Shown here piece by piece: positions 27,536-39,400 of a DNA stretch of 64,000 nucleotides. Under the pieces are notes generated by a model. The model was not told where the DNA came from. It did not search any database and saw only the letters and a program-made list of their open reading frames with translations. The stretch is taken from assembly GCF_037975245.1 (NCBI RefSeq), contig NC_092567.1, positions 5,030,214 through 5,094,213 on the forward strand. The letters run 5' to 3'. Within the stretch, counting starts at the first letter, position 1. The number at the start of each line of letters is the position of its first letter. The DNA is from Apostichopus japonicus. Its lineage: Eukaryota > Echinodermata > Holothuroidea > Aspidochirotida > Stichopodidae. The position numbers and the translations under genes are program-made.

Positions 27536-28953
27536 GAACTTCTCACGAGAAGGGAAAAGTGGACAGTATTCAAAGACATACCTCAGAACATGTGGTTGGA
27601 TCGATTTAATGGCAAAAATAAAGCAAAATATTGGTTATCCCACAAAGCATCATATTGGCCCTCCCCCCGCCCCCTACGTCTTATATATTATGTTTTTATC
27701 GTATTGTTGATCGTGTAGAGATATCCATGAAAGTTTGGGAAATTCAGTTGTATGATGAACACATAAAATATTGGTAGCTTTACATGCGAACATAATCAGT
27801 TTTCCAATAGTTGACTCTCTCTGCTCAACGTTAGACAAGGAAAATTTTTTTTTTCAGTATGGGGACCTAGCCCCCTCCCCAATTATAATCGCTTTGATTT
27901 ATTAAATAAATATAACAAATCAAACCAGAGAAAGTGTGCCATTACGATGATTAGACAATACTTAGATTGTTATGACCAATTGTCTTTATTTGGGTTCAAG
28001 TTTACTGAATTAGAATAATATTCTAAAGTGCAACGTGTGATTAAATGAATTAACATTTTTTTTAATGCGCACACAAATATTTAAACATTGACGATTGTAC
28101 AAGGTTTCATGTTAAATTAATATTAGAATACAACAACGGATATGGCTGCCTCAGGAACACTTGAATATGGTTCCATATCAGATGAAAGGGCGTTGAAAGA
28201 GAGGCGAAGGGACAGTTTATAATAAATATGGAAAGTAGTTTTCTAGCACCAACAGAAATTTGGTTTCTAACGTATACTGTGAGTCTGACAGGAAGTACAG
28301 TAGACATTTGACAACATGTAACATTGCGCCCATTTCAAGAATGTCGGGTGAAATGAAGATCATATCCTAGATTAATGCTCTGTCCTACAGTGACATGTAT
28401 TACATACTAATGTCACATACCTCACTGATCTGTAACAGTTTTAAAAAAATCTAATAAACAAAATAACATTTTTGGTCAATATCTTAAAGTTAGAAAATCA
28501 GCAAGACTAGTTTGAAGTCTCTATAGCTATGCATACTGTAGCACTTTCATCCGTGTAAACAAACATGTCTTAGTCCGTAGCGACTGGAACAGAATGCCTA
28601 CAGCGATATAGACTATATGACTATGTGTTGTCTGTTATACCAGACAGTCGTATATGTAAATCAGCTTAATCTGTATTTAAGACAAATCCCTCTTATGACA
28701 TCGTCCAAGGTGATGTTTCATATATAGCATTAATTATACCATTTTTGTCGCGAGGAATAATTCTTACATCGATAATGGTGTATCAAAAAAAAAATCAGGT
28801 TAAAAATCCCCATAATTATAATATGCAACATTTACATCTCTTCCGTTAACTAATTATTCCTTTGAGCGTTTTGATTGGACAATTCCTATTAATTGAGAAG
28901 ACATGAACTATTCGTATGGAACACCCACTGTATCCTGCACTTAAGGTATTTTA
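27536..28953. other. Probable intronic sequence, no gene seen
   Basis: AT-rich DNA with no supportable gene or element ends. The 66-codon frame at 28107-28307 is judged to be chance. Confidence 0.35.
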
Positions 28954-30015
28954 GACCCCGGTCACACGTACATTTTCTCAGACATAACGATGGTCCGACC
29001 ATGGTCCGACCATGGTTCAATTTGCGTGTGACCGCTCTCTACTATGGTCTGACGATCGTCCGACCATCGTCCACTAAAGATGGTAATTAGCATCATTAAC
29101 CCCGAATTAACCATGGTCTGACCATCGTTAGCAGGAAGAACCATGCGTATGACCGTAATTGCGTTGTCCGACTACGCATTTTAGCATAACCACTGACCTC
29201 GGCCGGAAATCCCCGATTTCAATCCCTTGACATATACGCGTGCCTAGATACATACGATGTAAACAAAACAAACCTGCACTGCACTGCATACTATACACTA
29301 ATACATGTACTGTACATGCACACGTACGGTTTCTACCACAAAACAACACAACAATCAACACTCCGGACAATTCGACAAGACAACTCCTAACGGCGGCCAC
29401 TACTCACGATAAAACCTGGGCGGAACAAGAAGTCCTGAGACTAATTGATATATTTTGGGGGAGTAGATACAGAGTATGGTGGAAAACACCGTCAGGAATA
29501 AGGAGGTGTTTAGGAAGTGTGCGGAAATGATGGCGAAAGAGGGATACGAACGGACTCATACACATTAGCGTGAGCAGTGCGTGCTGGGCTTGCATATCCA
29601 TAATACTTCGCTGTGCATTACGAATGAATATGCGTCTACACGCTCTCTGTCGGCGAACAGCGGCTTCTTGTCTTTGCAGGAATGCTTCTTCCAATACGTG
29701 ACGCCTCCTACAATACAAATCCTATACAAATCTAAGAACCAATGAAACGCTACTGCAAATTGAGCTTCCATCGCCATCATCTACTACTTACAACTAAAAA
29801 CCCGCGAAACATCGTCAAAACCGTGACCCTTGACCGACCCACAGCAACTGCGCATGATAGCTTTGTAAAAGCATAATTAACTCACTGATACACTGTGTCC
29901 GCGAATAAGAATATAGTACAAAGTAGTGTGAGTAGGCTACGTGTGACCGCTACCGTAGTTAGTTTCATATGGTCGGTCGGTCGGAAGATGCAATTGTATA
30001 CGTGTGACCGGGGTC
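28954..30015 (+). mobile_element. PIF/Harbinger-like element, TSD TTA
   Basis: The inverted ends GACCCCGGTCACACGTA are identical over 17 bp. They are flanked by TTA at 28951-28953 and 30016-30018, the three-base duplication typical of PIF/Harbinger. Both subterminal regions repeat TCCGACCATGG/GGTCGGTCGG words, likely binding sites for the element's own proteins. The 1,062-bp length and absence of a DDE nuclease make it non-autonomous, though it retains a decayed Myb-like coding piece. Confidence 0.85.
29391..29600 (+). pseudogene. Remnant of Harbinger Myb/SANT-like accessory gene
   Basis: One frame begins TWAEQEVLRLIDIF, resembling the start of Myb/trihelix-like DNA-binding proteins that accompany Harbinger transposases. 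After a frame change the sequence continues VFRKCAEMMAKEGYERTHTH, the expected later helices, then a stop. At least one frameshift and one stop make it non-functional. The call rests on motif resemblance and on its position inside a Harbinger-like element. Confidence 0.55.
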
Positions 30016-30018
30016 TTA

Positions 30019-32440
30019 GTAAAAGCCTACAGAAATGTAAACAATCTTAATATCCTGCCCCTAAAAATGGAATAAAGTCCTTCAGTGTTTTTTCTTAGCT
30101 TTGCTGTAAAGTTTATATAAACAAAATGACTTGAATCCTTTTTGTAGATTATTTTTTGTAACATAAGTTTTCAACTAATTTTTAATCTTTCACTTTCTGA
30201 TATTTATGTTCATATTGATGTACATATTTTTATATTTCTTAGTCTTTGGTTCTCCTATTTTATAAATATTTTATATTTGATAACGGAAATGAAATGAACA
30301 ATATATGCGCCGGACTTTTTATAATAGATTCGAGTTATATATTTTTTACGGAAACTCTAAGTGTACATGTTATTTGAACAACTGTATACTTAGCAATATT
30401 ATAGAAGAACTATGAATCTGACCGCTTGTATTAGCCTCAGCAGGATTTTAGAATAGAAACAACGTCAGCCCCAATTATTACATGTATAAGAAGGTGAAGC
30501 TATAGAGTATGTACCGGTATGTGTTATGAAAAATTTGATAGGTGTTATTTAAGTTCCGATGCTGGTTAAAGAGCAACCAGGTCTCCAATGAATTCAAGCA
30601 TCTATCAAACTTATAAAAAATCATCAAACTGATGAAAGCTTTTGAGTGCTATTTGATGGCAATTAAGTCGATACTGTTAACAGCTATGTAAATGTTACAT
30701 CCGTTAAGTTAGTCTTGTCATCCAACCATTGCTGTAAACGGACCATCCAGCTTCTCCAAAAGAGAGTCTACTGTATATATAAGATGCTTTTAACAAAATC
30801 CAGAAAGCAATATACGACAAATGCTTAGCATATATATCCGCGACGCAAAAAATAGATTCATGTGCGTGATCTTTCAACATTGTGTTCGTATACAGCGTCA
30901 CAACATACGTGTCTAGTTCTCTGGTTACCATGGTATCTAGACAACAGAACGAAGCAGTAGTATAATTGCCCCCACATTCTTAGTGGTATTATGGTCTTGT
31001 TGTGTAAATGTGCGTGGAAAGTGATTTAATCACAGCTCCACCGAATCATTGGTAATGGTTTACTCCACAGAGCGAATCTGGTGCCACTAAAAAAATATAT
31101 TTGCAAAATCTTCTTCTACAGTTTATTCCATGTCACGAATATAATATTTTCATAACTTACAAAATAGCCTTCAATCTTCTTTAATTTTACCAAGAACCGT
31201 ATCACCTCTTCCTTCATTTATATCAATCGCCAAAATGTCCAGCATTTGCACTCTGGAAAACAGTGAGTCTGATGTTTACAAGCAATTTCTTTTATCTATG
31301 CACTCCACACACAAATAATACGCAATAAAACCATTTTATGTTATGGTTTTAAAACTAAACAAAGAACAACAATGTTGAATCGCGCTGCTTCGCATCGGTC
31401 ACCATCTGTTATATTACCAGTTCATCCTCATTTCTGACCTAGAAACTACAAGTATTTAATGTTTTATACACATGAGTGTACGTGGAACCGTCGCAGGAAC
31501 ATTTACCTTGATACATTTGAGATAATAATTGAGTAAGATTGAACTTAGAAGAAAGGATAGCAAAAGTGTACTTCTGTACAAGTGTTCTACTGAATGTTGA
31601 AATGCTATGCTCGTTTGTTAATTATCATAACGATGCTCGTGATTTACTTACAGACTTTTATCTCAAAAATATATATTTTAAAGATATGTATTTCTGTTCA
31701 CTTCAAGATTTGTATAAGCTTGTTTCTACGTTTGGAATAAACGTGATACAAAAGTTAACGTGAGTTGTATTATTTGGCGCCCTCAACTTCCACCCAATCC
31801 TAGACACTAATGATAAGGTCCGGGTGTTGCAATATAATATATTAAACAATTGAAGATAATTATCAAGATACAAAAAACAATTACCCGATGACAAATTATA
31901 AATATTAAAAGAGATTATCAGTAACCGAATTGGAAAAAATCCACTCCAACCCCCCACCCCCACCTTCGGATCCTGACACCTTCAAAATTGTCTAACGTAT
32001 GTATGTTTGTGTCTGTTCCAAACACGCGGGAAATAATACAAAATTTGTCTTATATTCATATTTTATCAAGAGATTGCATTTGTTTTGGTTACCATGGTAT
32101 CCGTACAAGATAACAACGAAGCGGGTAAGAAGAGCTACACATATATACTACAGAGTTTCTTTCTGTTTTCGAATTTATTCCATTATACACGAATACAATG
32201 ATCCTTATCCCTCTGCCCACCCCCCGGAACCCTTGAAATGTCAGTTATTAAAATAGCTCCTCTTTCCTCCATATATACAAATGACCAAGATCATGGCAAG
32301 CATTACCATTCAGAAGAATATACCAGAGTGTATTGGTTTCAAATAACCAGAATGAAAACATTTCATGGTTCCTTGCTGCTGTTCATTAGTTCCATTCATA
32401 GGGAAATTTTTATGCTCACAAACTTTTGTTGCCAAAGTAC
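30019..32440. other. Probable intronic sequence, no gene seen
   Basis: About 2.4 kb of AT-rich DNA. Two stretches (near 30915-31150 and 32085-32200) share 'ggttaccatggtat', 'acgaagc' and 'tttattccat' words and may be an old duplication. No gene is supported. Confidence 0.35.
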
Positions 32441-33034
32441 TGCTAAGCCCTGATATCAATTGCAACACACATCAGTGTGTGAAGACTATCTACCATTATC
32501 ATTATACCAAGTTTGACGAAATTCCGACTAGTAATAGTAGCCAAGTAATTGCAATTTGGAGTATTTCACGTTTGACCCCATGACCTCATTAATATTCATG
32601 AAATGAGCACCAAAATCAACAGGGTTAATCTACTTACTATGGGCCACCCACTCACCAAGTATGGTAATGATTGGTCATTCCCTTGTTGAGTTATTGTGCA
32701 TACAAACTTTTCATAACGAAATAATGCTAGCCCCCCCCCCCCCCCCCCTTATAAACATGCATGATATCAATTGCAACACACATCAGTGTGTGGAGACTAT
32801 CTACCAATATCATCATACCAAGTTTGACGAAATTCCAATAAATAGTAGCCAAGTTATTGCAACTTGGGAGTTTTTCACGTTTGACCCGTGACGTCATTAA
32901 TATTTTTTAACTTTGACCTCGTATAACTTCGCACACGAAGGTCACACGGGGGTCAACCTATTGACATTTATAATCAGAAGGCACCTTTGACATCTGAAAA
33001 TAGCATCGAAACTAAAAATCCCCAAAACACGAAA

Positions 33035-33068
33035 AGGTCACCAGAGGTCAAATTGAGGTCAAGGGTCA
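33035..33068 (+). promoter_or_regulatory. Direct-repeat nuclear-receptor motif cluster (DR4-DR5-DR1), copy 1
   Basis: Four half-sites lie in one orientation: AGGTCA, 4 bp, AGGTCA, 5 bp, AGGTCA, 1 bp, GGGTCA. These spacings are those known for LXR/TR-RXR (DR4), RAR-RXR (DR5) and RXR/HNF4-type (DR1) binding. The motif is seen directly; any activity is inferred. The same arrangement recurs at 33436 and 34390. Confidence 0.6.
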
Positions 33069-33435
33069 CCCAGATGCGGGTCAACAACTGGATTACATTG
33101 AAGCAACTCCCAACCTTAACGGACAGTTCGTTCTCAAGTTATCACAAAAATGCTAGTTTTTTTTATCATTAATTGACCTTTGGTGACCTCGGATCACATG
33201 ACTGTTAAGTTTGAAAATATTCCCCTATACCATTTGCAACTTGTTCCAAAATATCAACCGTGTCACACCTTGGAACTGAGAGTTATTGCATTAAATGTCT
33301 GAAAATTAACTTTGACCTTGTATAACTCCGCACACGAAGGTCACACGGGGGTCAACGCATTGACATTTATGATCAGAAGGTATCTTTAACATCTGAAAAT
33401 AGCATCGAAACTGTAAAAATCCCCAAAACATGAAA

Positions 33436-33469
33436 AGGTCACCAGAGGTCAAATTGAGGTCAAGGGTCA
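33436..33469 (+). promoter_or_regulatory. DR4-DR5-DR1 half-site cluster, copy 2
   Basis: The same four half-sites and spacings as at 33035, carried by the next tandem unit. Confidence 0.6.
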
Positions 33470-34389
33470 CCCAGATGCGGGTCGACAATTGGATTAAATT
33501 GAAGCAACTCCCAACCCTAACGGACAATTCGTTCTCAAGTTATCGCAAAAATACTAGTTTTTTATCATTAAGTGACCTTTGGTGACCTCAGATCACATGA
33601 CCGTTAAGTTTGAAAATATTCCCCTATACCATTTGCAACTTGTCCCAAAATATCAACCGTGTCACACCTTGGAACTGGGAATTATTGCACTAAATGTCTG
33701 AAAATTTACTTTGACCTCATATAACTTCACACACAAAGGTCACCTGGGGTAAACCTATTGACATTTTTGATTGGTGAGACATGAATATAGCATCAAAACT
33801 GTAAAAATTCAAACATTTTTTTCTTTGCCCATTTTCTCACCCAAAATACTAGTTTTTTAACATTAATTGACCTTTGATGACCTCGGATCACATGACCGTT
33901 AAGTTTGAAAATATTCCTCTATACCATTTGCAACTTGTCCCAAAATATCAACCTTGTTACACCTTGGCCCTGGGAGTTATTGCATTAAATGTCTGAAAAT
34001 TAACTTTGACCTTGTATAACTTTACACACAAAGGTCACCCGGGTGTCAACCCGTTGACATTTTTGATCGGAAGGTACCGTTGATATCCAAATCTAGCATC
34101 AAAACCAAACATTTTCTTTTTTGCCCGTTTTCTCCCAAACTAAGCACATTTTTTCTAATGTGACCTTTGACGTTTTGACCTTGGTTTCAAATGTAGTTTG
34201 ATCTGCTGATTCAAAAAATCAACACGATAAGTCTGTACAGTCATCCTAACTCCGACCGAAAATCTTTGACCCCTTATAAGTTCGCACACAAAGGTCACAC
34301 GGGGGTCAACCTATCGATATTTATGATCGGAAGGTACCTTTGACATCTGAAAATAGCATCGAAACTGTAAAAATCCCCAAACCATGAAA

Positions 34390-34423
34390 AGGTCACCAGA
34401 GGTCAAATTGAGGTCAAGGGTCA
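34390..34423 (+). promoter_or_regulatory. DR4-DR5-DR1 half-site cluster, copy 3
   Basis: The same four half-sites and spacings in the last tandem unit. The intervening unit (about 33708-34260) has lost the cluster. Confidence 0.6.
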
Positions 34424-35017
34424 CCCAGATGTGGGTCGACAATTGGATTACACTGAAGCAACTCCCAACCCTAACGGACAATTCGTTCTCAAGTTATCGC
34501 AAAAAAACTAGTTTTTTAACATTAATTGACCTTTGGTGACCTCAGATCACATGACCGTTAAGTTTCAAAATGTTTCCCTAACCAGTTCACAACTTGTCCC
34601 AAAATATCAACCTTGTCGCACATTGGCACTGGGAGTTATTGCAGTTTTAGTATTTGGGGTTTTTGGACCATAACTGACCTTTGGTGACCTTTGTGGGCAC
34701 CAAAAACAATAGGGTTCATCTACTCACTATGGGCCACCCACCCACCAAGTTTGATCATGATCAGTCAATCCCTTGTTGAGTTATCGTGCATACAAGCTTA
34801 AGCGTCACACACACACACACAAACATACATGTATAGGCTCCCAAATGGGGACAACTGCTCAACACAGGAGAATTGGGGACATGATGATATAACTTTGTAC
34901 TTCCTACTGCTTGCGTAAAATAGCTCTTAAATAATATTAAAGGTACCAGCTTAACACTAAAATCTGTTTCTTGTCCATTTTCTATGAATTATTGAACTTG
35001 GTTCTACACATACCATA

Positions 35018-35220
35018 TGGGGACTTGGTGTGTCACCTAACTGGGGACTTGGTGTGTCACCTAACTGGGGACTTGGTGTGTCACCTAACTGGGGACTTGG
35101 TGTGTCACCTAACTGGGGACTTGGTGTGTCACCTAACTGGGGACTTGGTGTGTCACCTAACTGGGGACTTGGTGTGTTAACGAATTGGGGACTTGGTGTG
35201 TCAACAAATTGGGGACTTTC
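35018..35220. repeat. 24-bp subterminal tandem array (TGGGGACTTGGTGTGTCA...)
   Basis: At least eight units of 24 bp begin at 35018, 35042 and so on. The first six are essentially identical (TGGGGACTTGGTGTGTCAC plus CTAAC) and the last ones degenerate to TTAACGAAT and TCAACAAAT endings. Diverged single TGGGGAC/TGGGAAC motifs follow to about 35300. The array lies just inside the left end of the element. Similar single motifs at 44332, 44560, 44626, 44694, 44772 and 44913 mark the other end. They are candidate binding sites for the element's zinc-finger or Myb domains. An open frame across the array is a by-product of the 24-bp period and is not a gene. Confidence 0.85.
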
Positions 35221-36186
35221 ATTAACTGGAGAAACCCAGTGTCAACTAATTGGGAACACACTGTATCGACCAACTGGGGGCTCAACTGCAGTGGGGACAA
35301 ACTTTCCTTGTGTCATGCAAAAGAAACAACTTGAAACAAACTGTGTAACATGTCAAAGCATCACCACACCAAAATCAAAGGTGACTCAAAAATGGGGCAA
35401 ATTCTTTGATTCTATGATAAAATTCTATTATTGCTATGAAGTAATTTGTTACACCAAAACATCCAATGTCTTTGCCCATTTAACACCTTCTCAACTTTAA
35501 TATTTACATGGGTGGATTAAGGCAAGACGGTCCAAGGGTTTATAGTGCATTCATTGAACACATTGAATAGTAAGAAGTAGCAGTATACACACAATGCATG
35601 ATGCACAATAAAACTTTATTAACTGAAACTTTCAACAAAAAAAGGTGCATTCTACAGTTTTCAGGAATTCCTAAAACAAAATGTTTTGACTGATTGCTTT
35701 TATGTCTGTTGCCTGGTAAAATACAGTTTGCAGACATTTCCCTATAAGAATAGCATAGTTAAACTGATGCTGTACACTACCAGTATTTGTACTATATATA
35801 TGCAAATGGAAGTGTGAGTACAGTACTTTAATTTCAGTCTAGAAGTGAAACAATTTGATATGAAACATACAGAAGCATTAAAACTGCCTCTCAACAAATA
35901 ATGCTCAAAAATAATTAAGCTGTGTACCCCTACATTAAAGATCCCAAGCAAACTGTTTTGTAAAACAGTTCCCATGACAGACTAGAAAGACTCCTTTCTG
36001 CATGAACGACAACAATTAAATCTGTCTAACAATCAACAAACATGAATTTAACAAACTAGTAATAAAACATTAACCAAGAGCACTAAAACATATTCACTTT
36101 TATGCCAACATCAGGCTAGAGCTGAAAAGACAGTCAACATAGCTACTTAGCAGATTAGAAAATCTGTGGCATTTGTTCCTGAGCTC

Positions 36187-36192
36187 TTTATT
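36187..36192 (-). promoter_or_regulatory. Candidate poly(A) signal of the SET-recombinase gene
   Basis: AATAAA on the minus strand, about 95 nt after the stop codon at 36286. A second candidate lies at 35615-35620. Which one is used cannot be judged from sequence alone. Confidence 0.4.
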
Positions 36193-36285
36193 CCATAAAC
36201 AACAACAATGAAATCTGCCTAACAAGTCAATAAACATGAATTTAACAAACTAGTAATATATGAACACAGTAAAGTTTGACCAATT

Positions 36286-36497
36286 CTAATACCACTTTTT
36301 GTTAGCCCTTCCAGAGTGATTTCTTATGAAGTCTTTAATATTGGTCCACTTCCGTCCATCAAAACAACTGTACTTTTCCATCACCCTATCAATAGCTGTC
36401 TTTCCAGGCAATTGGTTTAATGCTATTTCTCGTCTGAATTCCTTTAAAACTACTCTTTTCTCATCTTCTGTCCATACCCTCCTTTGGTATTTTCTCC
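36286..36497 (-). CDS. Last exon: Myb/SANT-like DNA-binding domain
   Basis: Residues 1041-1110, opened by acceptor cctttcag and ended by TAG. The domain has the spaced tryptophans of a Myb-like helix-turn-helix: VWTEDEKRVV (Trp1049) and later RKWTNIKDFIRN (Trp1091), with a basic end GRANKKWY. Myb/SANT domains bind DNA or histone tails. At the C terminus of a transposon protein, element-end binding is the likelier role. Confidence 0.75.
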
Positions 36498-39400
36498 CTG
36501 AAAGGACAACAAATATATACATTACTATGTGGTGCTTTTGAAAAATACACCTCAATGTTGCCATGTGATAGTTTACAATATAAAGAAACAAATCACATCA
36601 AAATGTTTTGAGGTTGGTCTCCAGCATAAATTGCAATCTGTCTAGTATACTCCTCATATTTTGTTGTTTAAATAAAACTAGAAAATATTTATTTTAAATG
36701 GTTTGTTTTATTTATGAACAATATTACCTTTCTTCATACTGGGTGGTTCTTCTCCTTCGGAATTAGTGCTTTCAAAAGTGGTGCCATTAGCTTGATGCAG
36801 AGACTCTACACTTTCCATGCTGCCCTCATCCCTACTTGTGTCCTCCTCCTCCTCTTCCTCCTCCTCATCACTATCATCTGTATCATCAGATGATTCTATG
36901 TTGTCAATTTCTGTGGAAATAAAATCAATGACTGCTTAGATTTGTAGTACAGACAGCACCACATAAACGTAGCGTAGCAAACACAGGTTAGATAACGACA
37001 AGTACCATTCCTTGCATCAAAGACACACCTTAGCCCACAGAATTACAACTTGATAAACACTTTTTAAAGTATCACCTTAGATGATTACTAATTATTTAAA
37101 AAGGCAATTAAATTATTGATATATCAAGTTTTACAGTTCTTTAGCAGGTATACATTCTCCTCACTTCAGTATTTCTAATGTAAACTTTACAAATCAGCTT
37201 CAAAAGTCCTATTTGAACTTGAGCTACTAATTTAACTTATTGTACACTCATTTAAATATTGAACTTCATTGCAAAAACATGAAATAAATTCCTGCTTTTT
37301 ACCATCATCTTTGTCAACTTCAATTTGGTCCAAAGACTTTCCTGCCAAGCTTGCTGTTGACCCTTTCTCCAAAGAGAGAAGTAGCTTAGATATTTTTGCC
37401 ACCTGCAGCGTTGCATCTGGTAAACGGTAGAACTCTCTGTGAACTCGTACATCATGTCCCATAAACTTAGCCAGCATGTCAAGCTCGTTATCTTTAAGAT
37501 TAAGGACTTGGCTGATTGTGGCAACATGCTTCCTCAAGCTTGTGGAACGAAGTTGGGTTGGATTCTTCGCTCCGCAAAGAGTTGCAAACTTTCGAATGCA
37601 ATCAGCACCCCTAATGTGTGCATCTGAGTTGGATGCAGCACAAGGAAACAAAAACTTATTGTCAGGGTTTACACCTACTTTCTGCCTGAGGCTAATGAGT
37701 AAATCCACAGTGTCTTCCATCTGTTTTGTTAGCAGCACTGGTACAGTGTTCCCTTTGTTTCCGATGATTTCAATCCTTGTGAAAGTTTTGCAAAGTTCCC
37801 TTTCAAACTTACTGAGGCACGCAGAGATGTAATCAGCTTTCTCTGATGAGGCTTTCATGTTGTAATCATCAATAGATACTTTGGAAATTTCTCCTTGCCT
37901 TCTTCGGTTGAATAACATAATTTGTGTCAGAGTTACCTCATTAAGTACCTTCCAAGAAGCTGCTGGGTCAGACTTTCCATCATCCAACTTTCTTTTCTCA
38001 TCATGCCCAATTTTTTTCAGGAAGTTTGAGAGAGTGCAAATGTCTTCCGTGAGTGGTAGTCTCTTAGGGGCATTCCTCTTGTTTTCAGTCATAGTGCGAT
38101 GAGCATGACGGGAGACTTCCTCAGTCCACTTCATTTGGCATAACTCAAAGAAATTGGTTGACTGGTTGACAATCTCCTCATCACCTTTTTTCAACCCTTG
38201 TGCCTTGACAAGGAGTGCACACTTCTTAATACTATGTCCAAGCTTCAGTGCTAAACTTGGAACTTTGTACAGATGTGTTTGTGTGTCAAAACCCGCCACA
38301 TTCCTCGCAGCTGTCACAACATGGTCAAACTTAGCTGGATGTATGAAGTCAGCAAGTTCATTATCTGGCTCATTACTGATAAGTCGTATCTCAATCAGTA
38401 GTCTGGCCATCTCTCTTAACTTGGTTCGTATGTAATTTTGTTGTTCTTTGTCATGACCAAGCTTTAAGAATTCTTTCTTTGCCAGCTGACAAATCAGACT
38501 ATCACTCTTCAAACATCGTGACACGTCATCACCTTTTATCTTGCTAAAGAGTTCATCAAGCTGCAGGTCTGAATTGTTGAGGCTTGGAAGGAGAAGTTTT
38601 CCATTTCTGACTAGTTCTCCCCTCCTTCTCTTCAGTTTGTTTGAGGAAGCCGGCTCCAAATGACATGTGTGTTTGTAAAGGAACCTCTTCGCATAGTATC
38701 CATAACAGGTTGGACAGGGAATGAAGTTTGATGGCTCAGTGATTTCATTTGGCCTATACCTGACAATTAACTCTCCTGATCCCTGTTCCAGCACCTTGCA
38801 ATTTTGTAGGTGATTTCCAAGATTCCTGATTTTGGTGAGCTTTGCTGCCTTCAGTGTGTGATGATCCTCCTGCATCCAGTCAGCCACTGCAGATTCATTG
38901 CAATGGGCTGATCGAAGATGTCTTGGTAGCTTAGCTTGAGGTATTTCGCAGTAAAAGCAAAACTGTCTTTTGTCATATACTCTACAATCTTCATTGCTTG
39001 TAGACTTCACGGTAATCTGTGATGTTCTTTCATGATTGGTCTGCTGCTCATCCACTACCTTAGAGTCATTCTCCTCTGGCAAAGTCAGATTTGGATACAA
39101 AACATATGAAATATTTGAATCATCAGATGGTGGCACAACATCATCATCTTCAGAATCATCATCACTGTCGTCATTGTCGCTGTCAAGCTCGGAGGCAGAA
39201 TGATAAGACTGTGTATCTGCAAATGTAAATCAAGTAAACAGGAGAGTAAAGCTGTCACTTAGTAATGGTGGCAGCAGCAATAAAAGAACTTACTTTGAAT
39301 GCAGAGTTCTCTGAAAAGATGTTAAGGATATAAACAGATACTAATGCATCTACAACTTATATGAGCTACAACTATTCAACAACGACATAGCCATGCCTAC

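Larger units (their letters stand above)
32441..34822 (+). repeat. AGGTCA-rich repeat element with internal ~400-bp tandem units
   Basis: It starts with two related segments (32450-32715 and 32764-32900, both with 'caattgcaacacacatcagtgtgtg'). Tandem units of about 260-400 bp then begin near 32908, 33307, 33708, 34000 and 34261. Each opens with 'tttgacc..gtataac..cgcacac.aaggtcac' and closes with 'atcacatgaccgttaagtt'. The 3' part (34690-34810) leads into a (CA)n tract. The 10-kb SET-recombinase element interrupts here, and the tail resumes at 44940. The family is dense in AGGTCA/TGACCT and has no coding frame. It is probably non-autonomous; its superfamily is unknown. Confidence 0.75.

Noticed and set aside
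30915-32200. Possible duplication sharing 'ggttaccatggtat' and 'tttattccat'
   Set aside because: The shared words are short and their spacing differs; I could not extend the alignment by eye.
34971-35500. Open frames of 69 and 156 codons across the 24-bp repeat
   Set aside because: The frames stay open only because the repeat length is a multiple of three. They encode a simple octapeptide repeat on the strand opposite to the real gene.
37476-38435. Plus-strand frames of 73-118 codons over the recombinase exon
   Set aside because: They are shadows of the minus-strand recombinase coding sequence and have no domain of their own.
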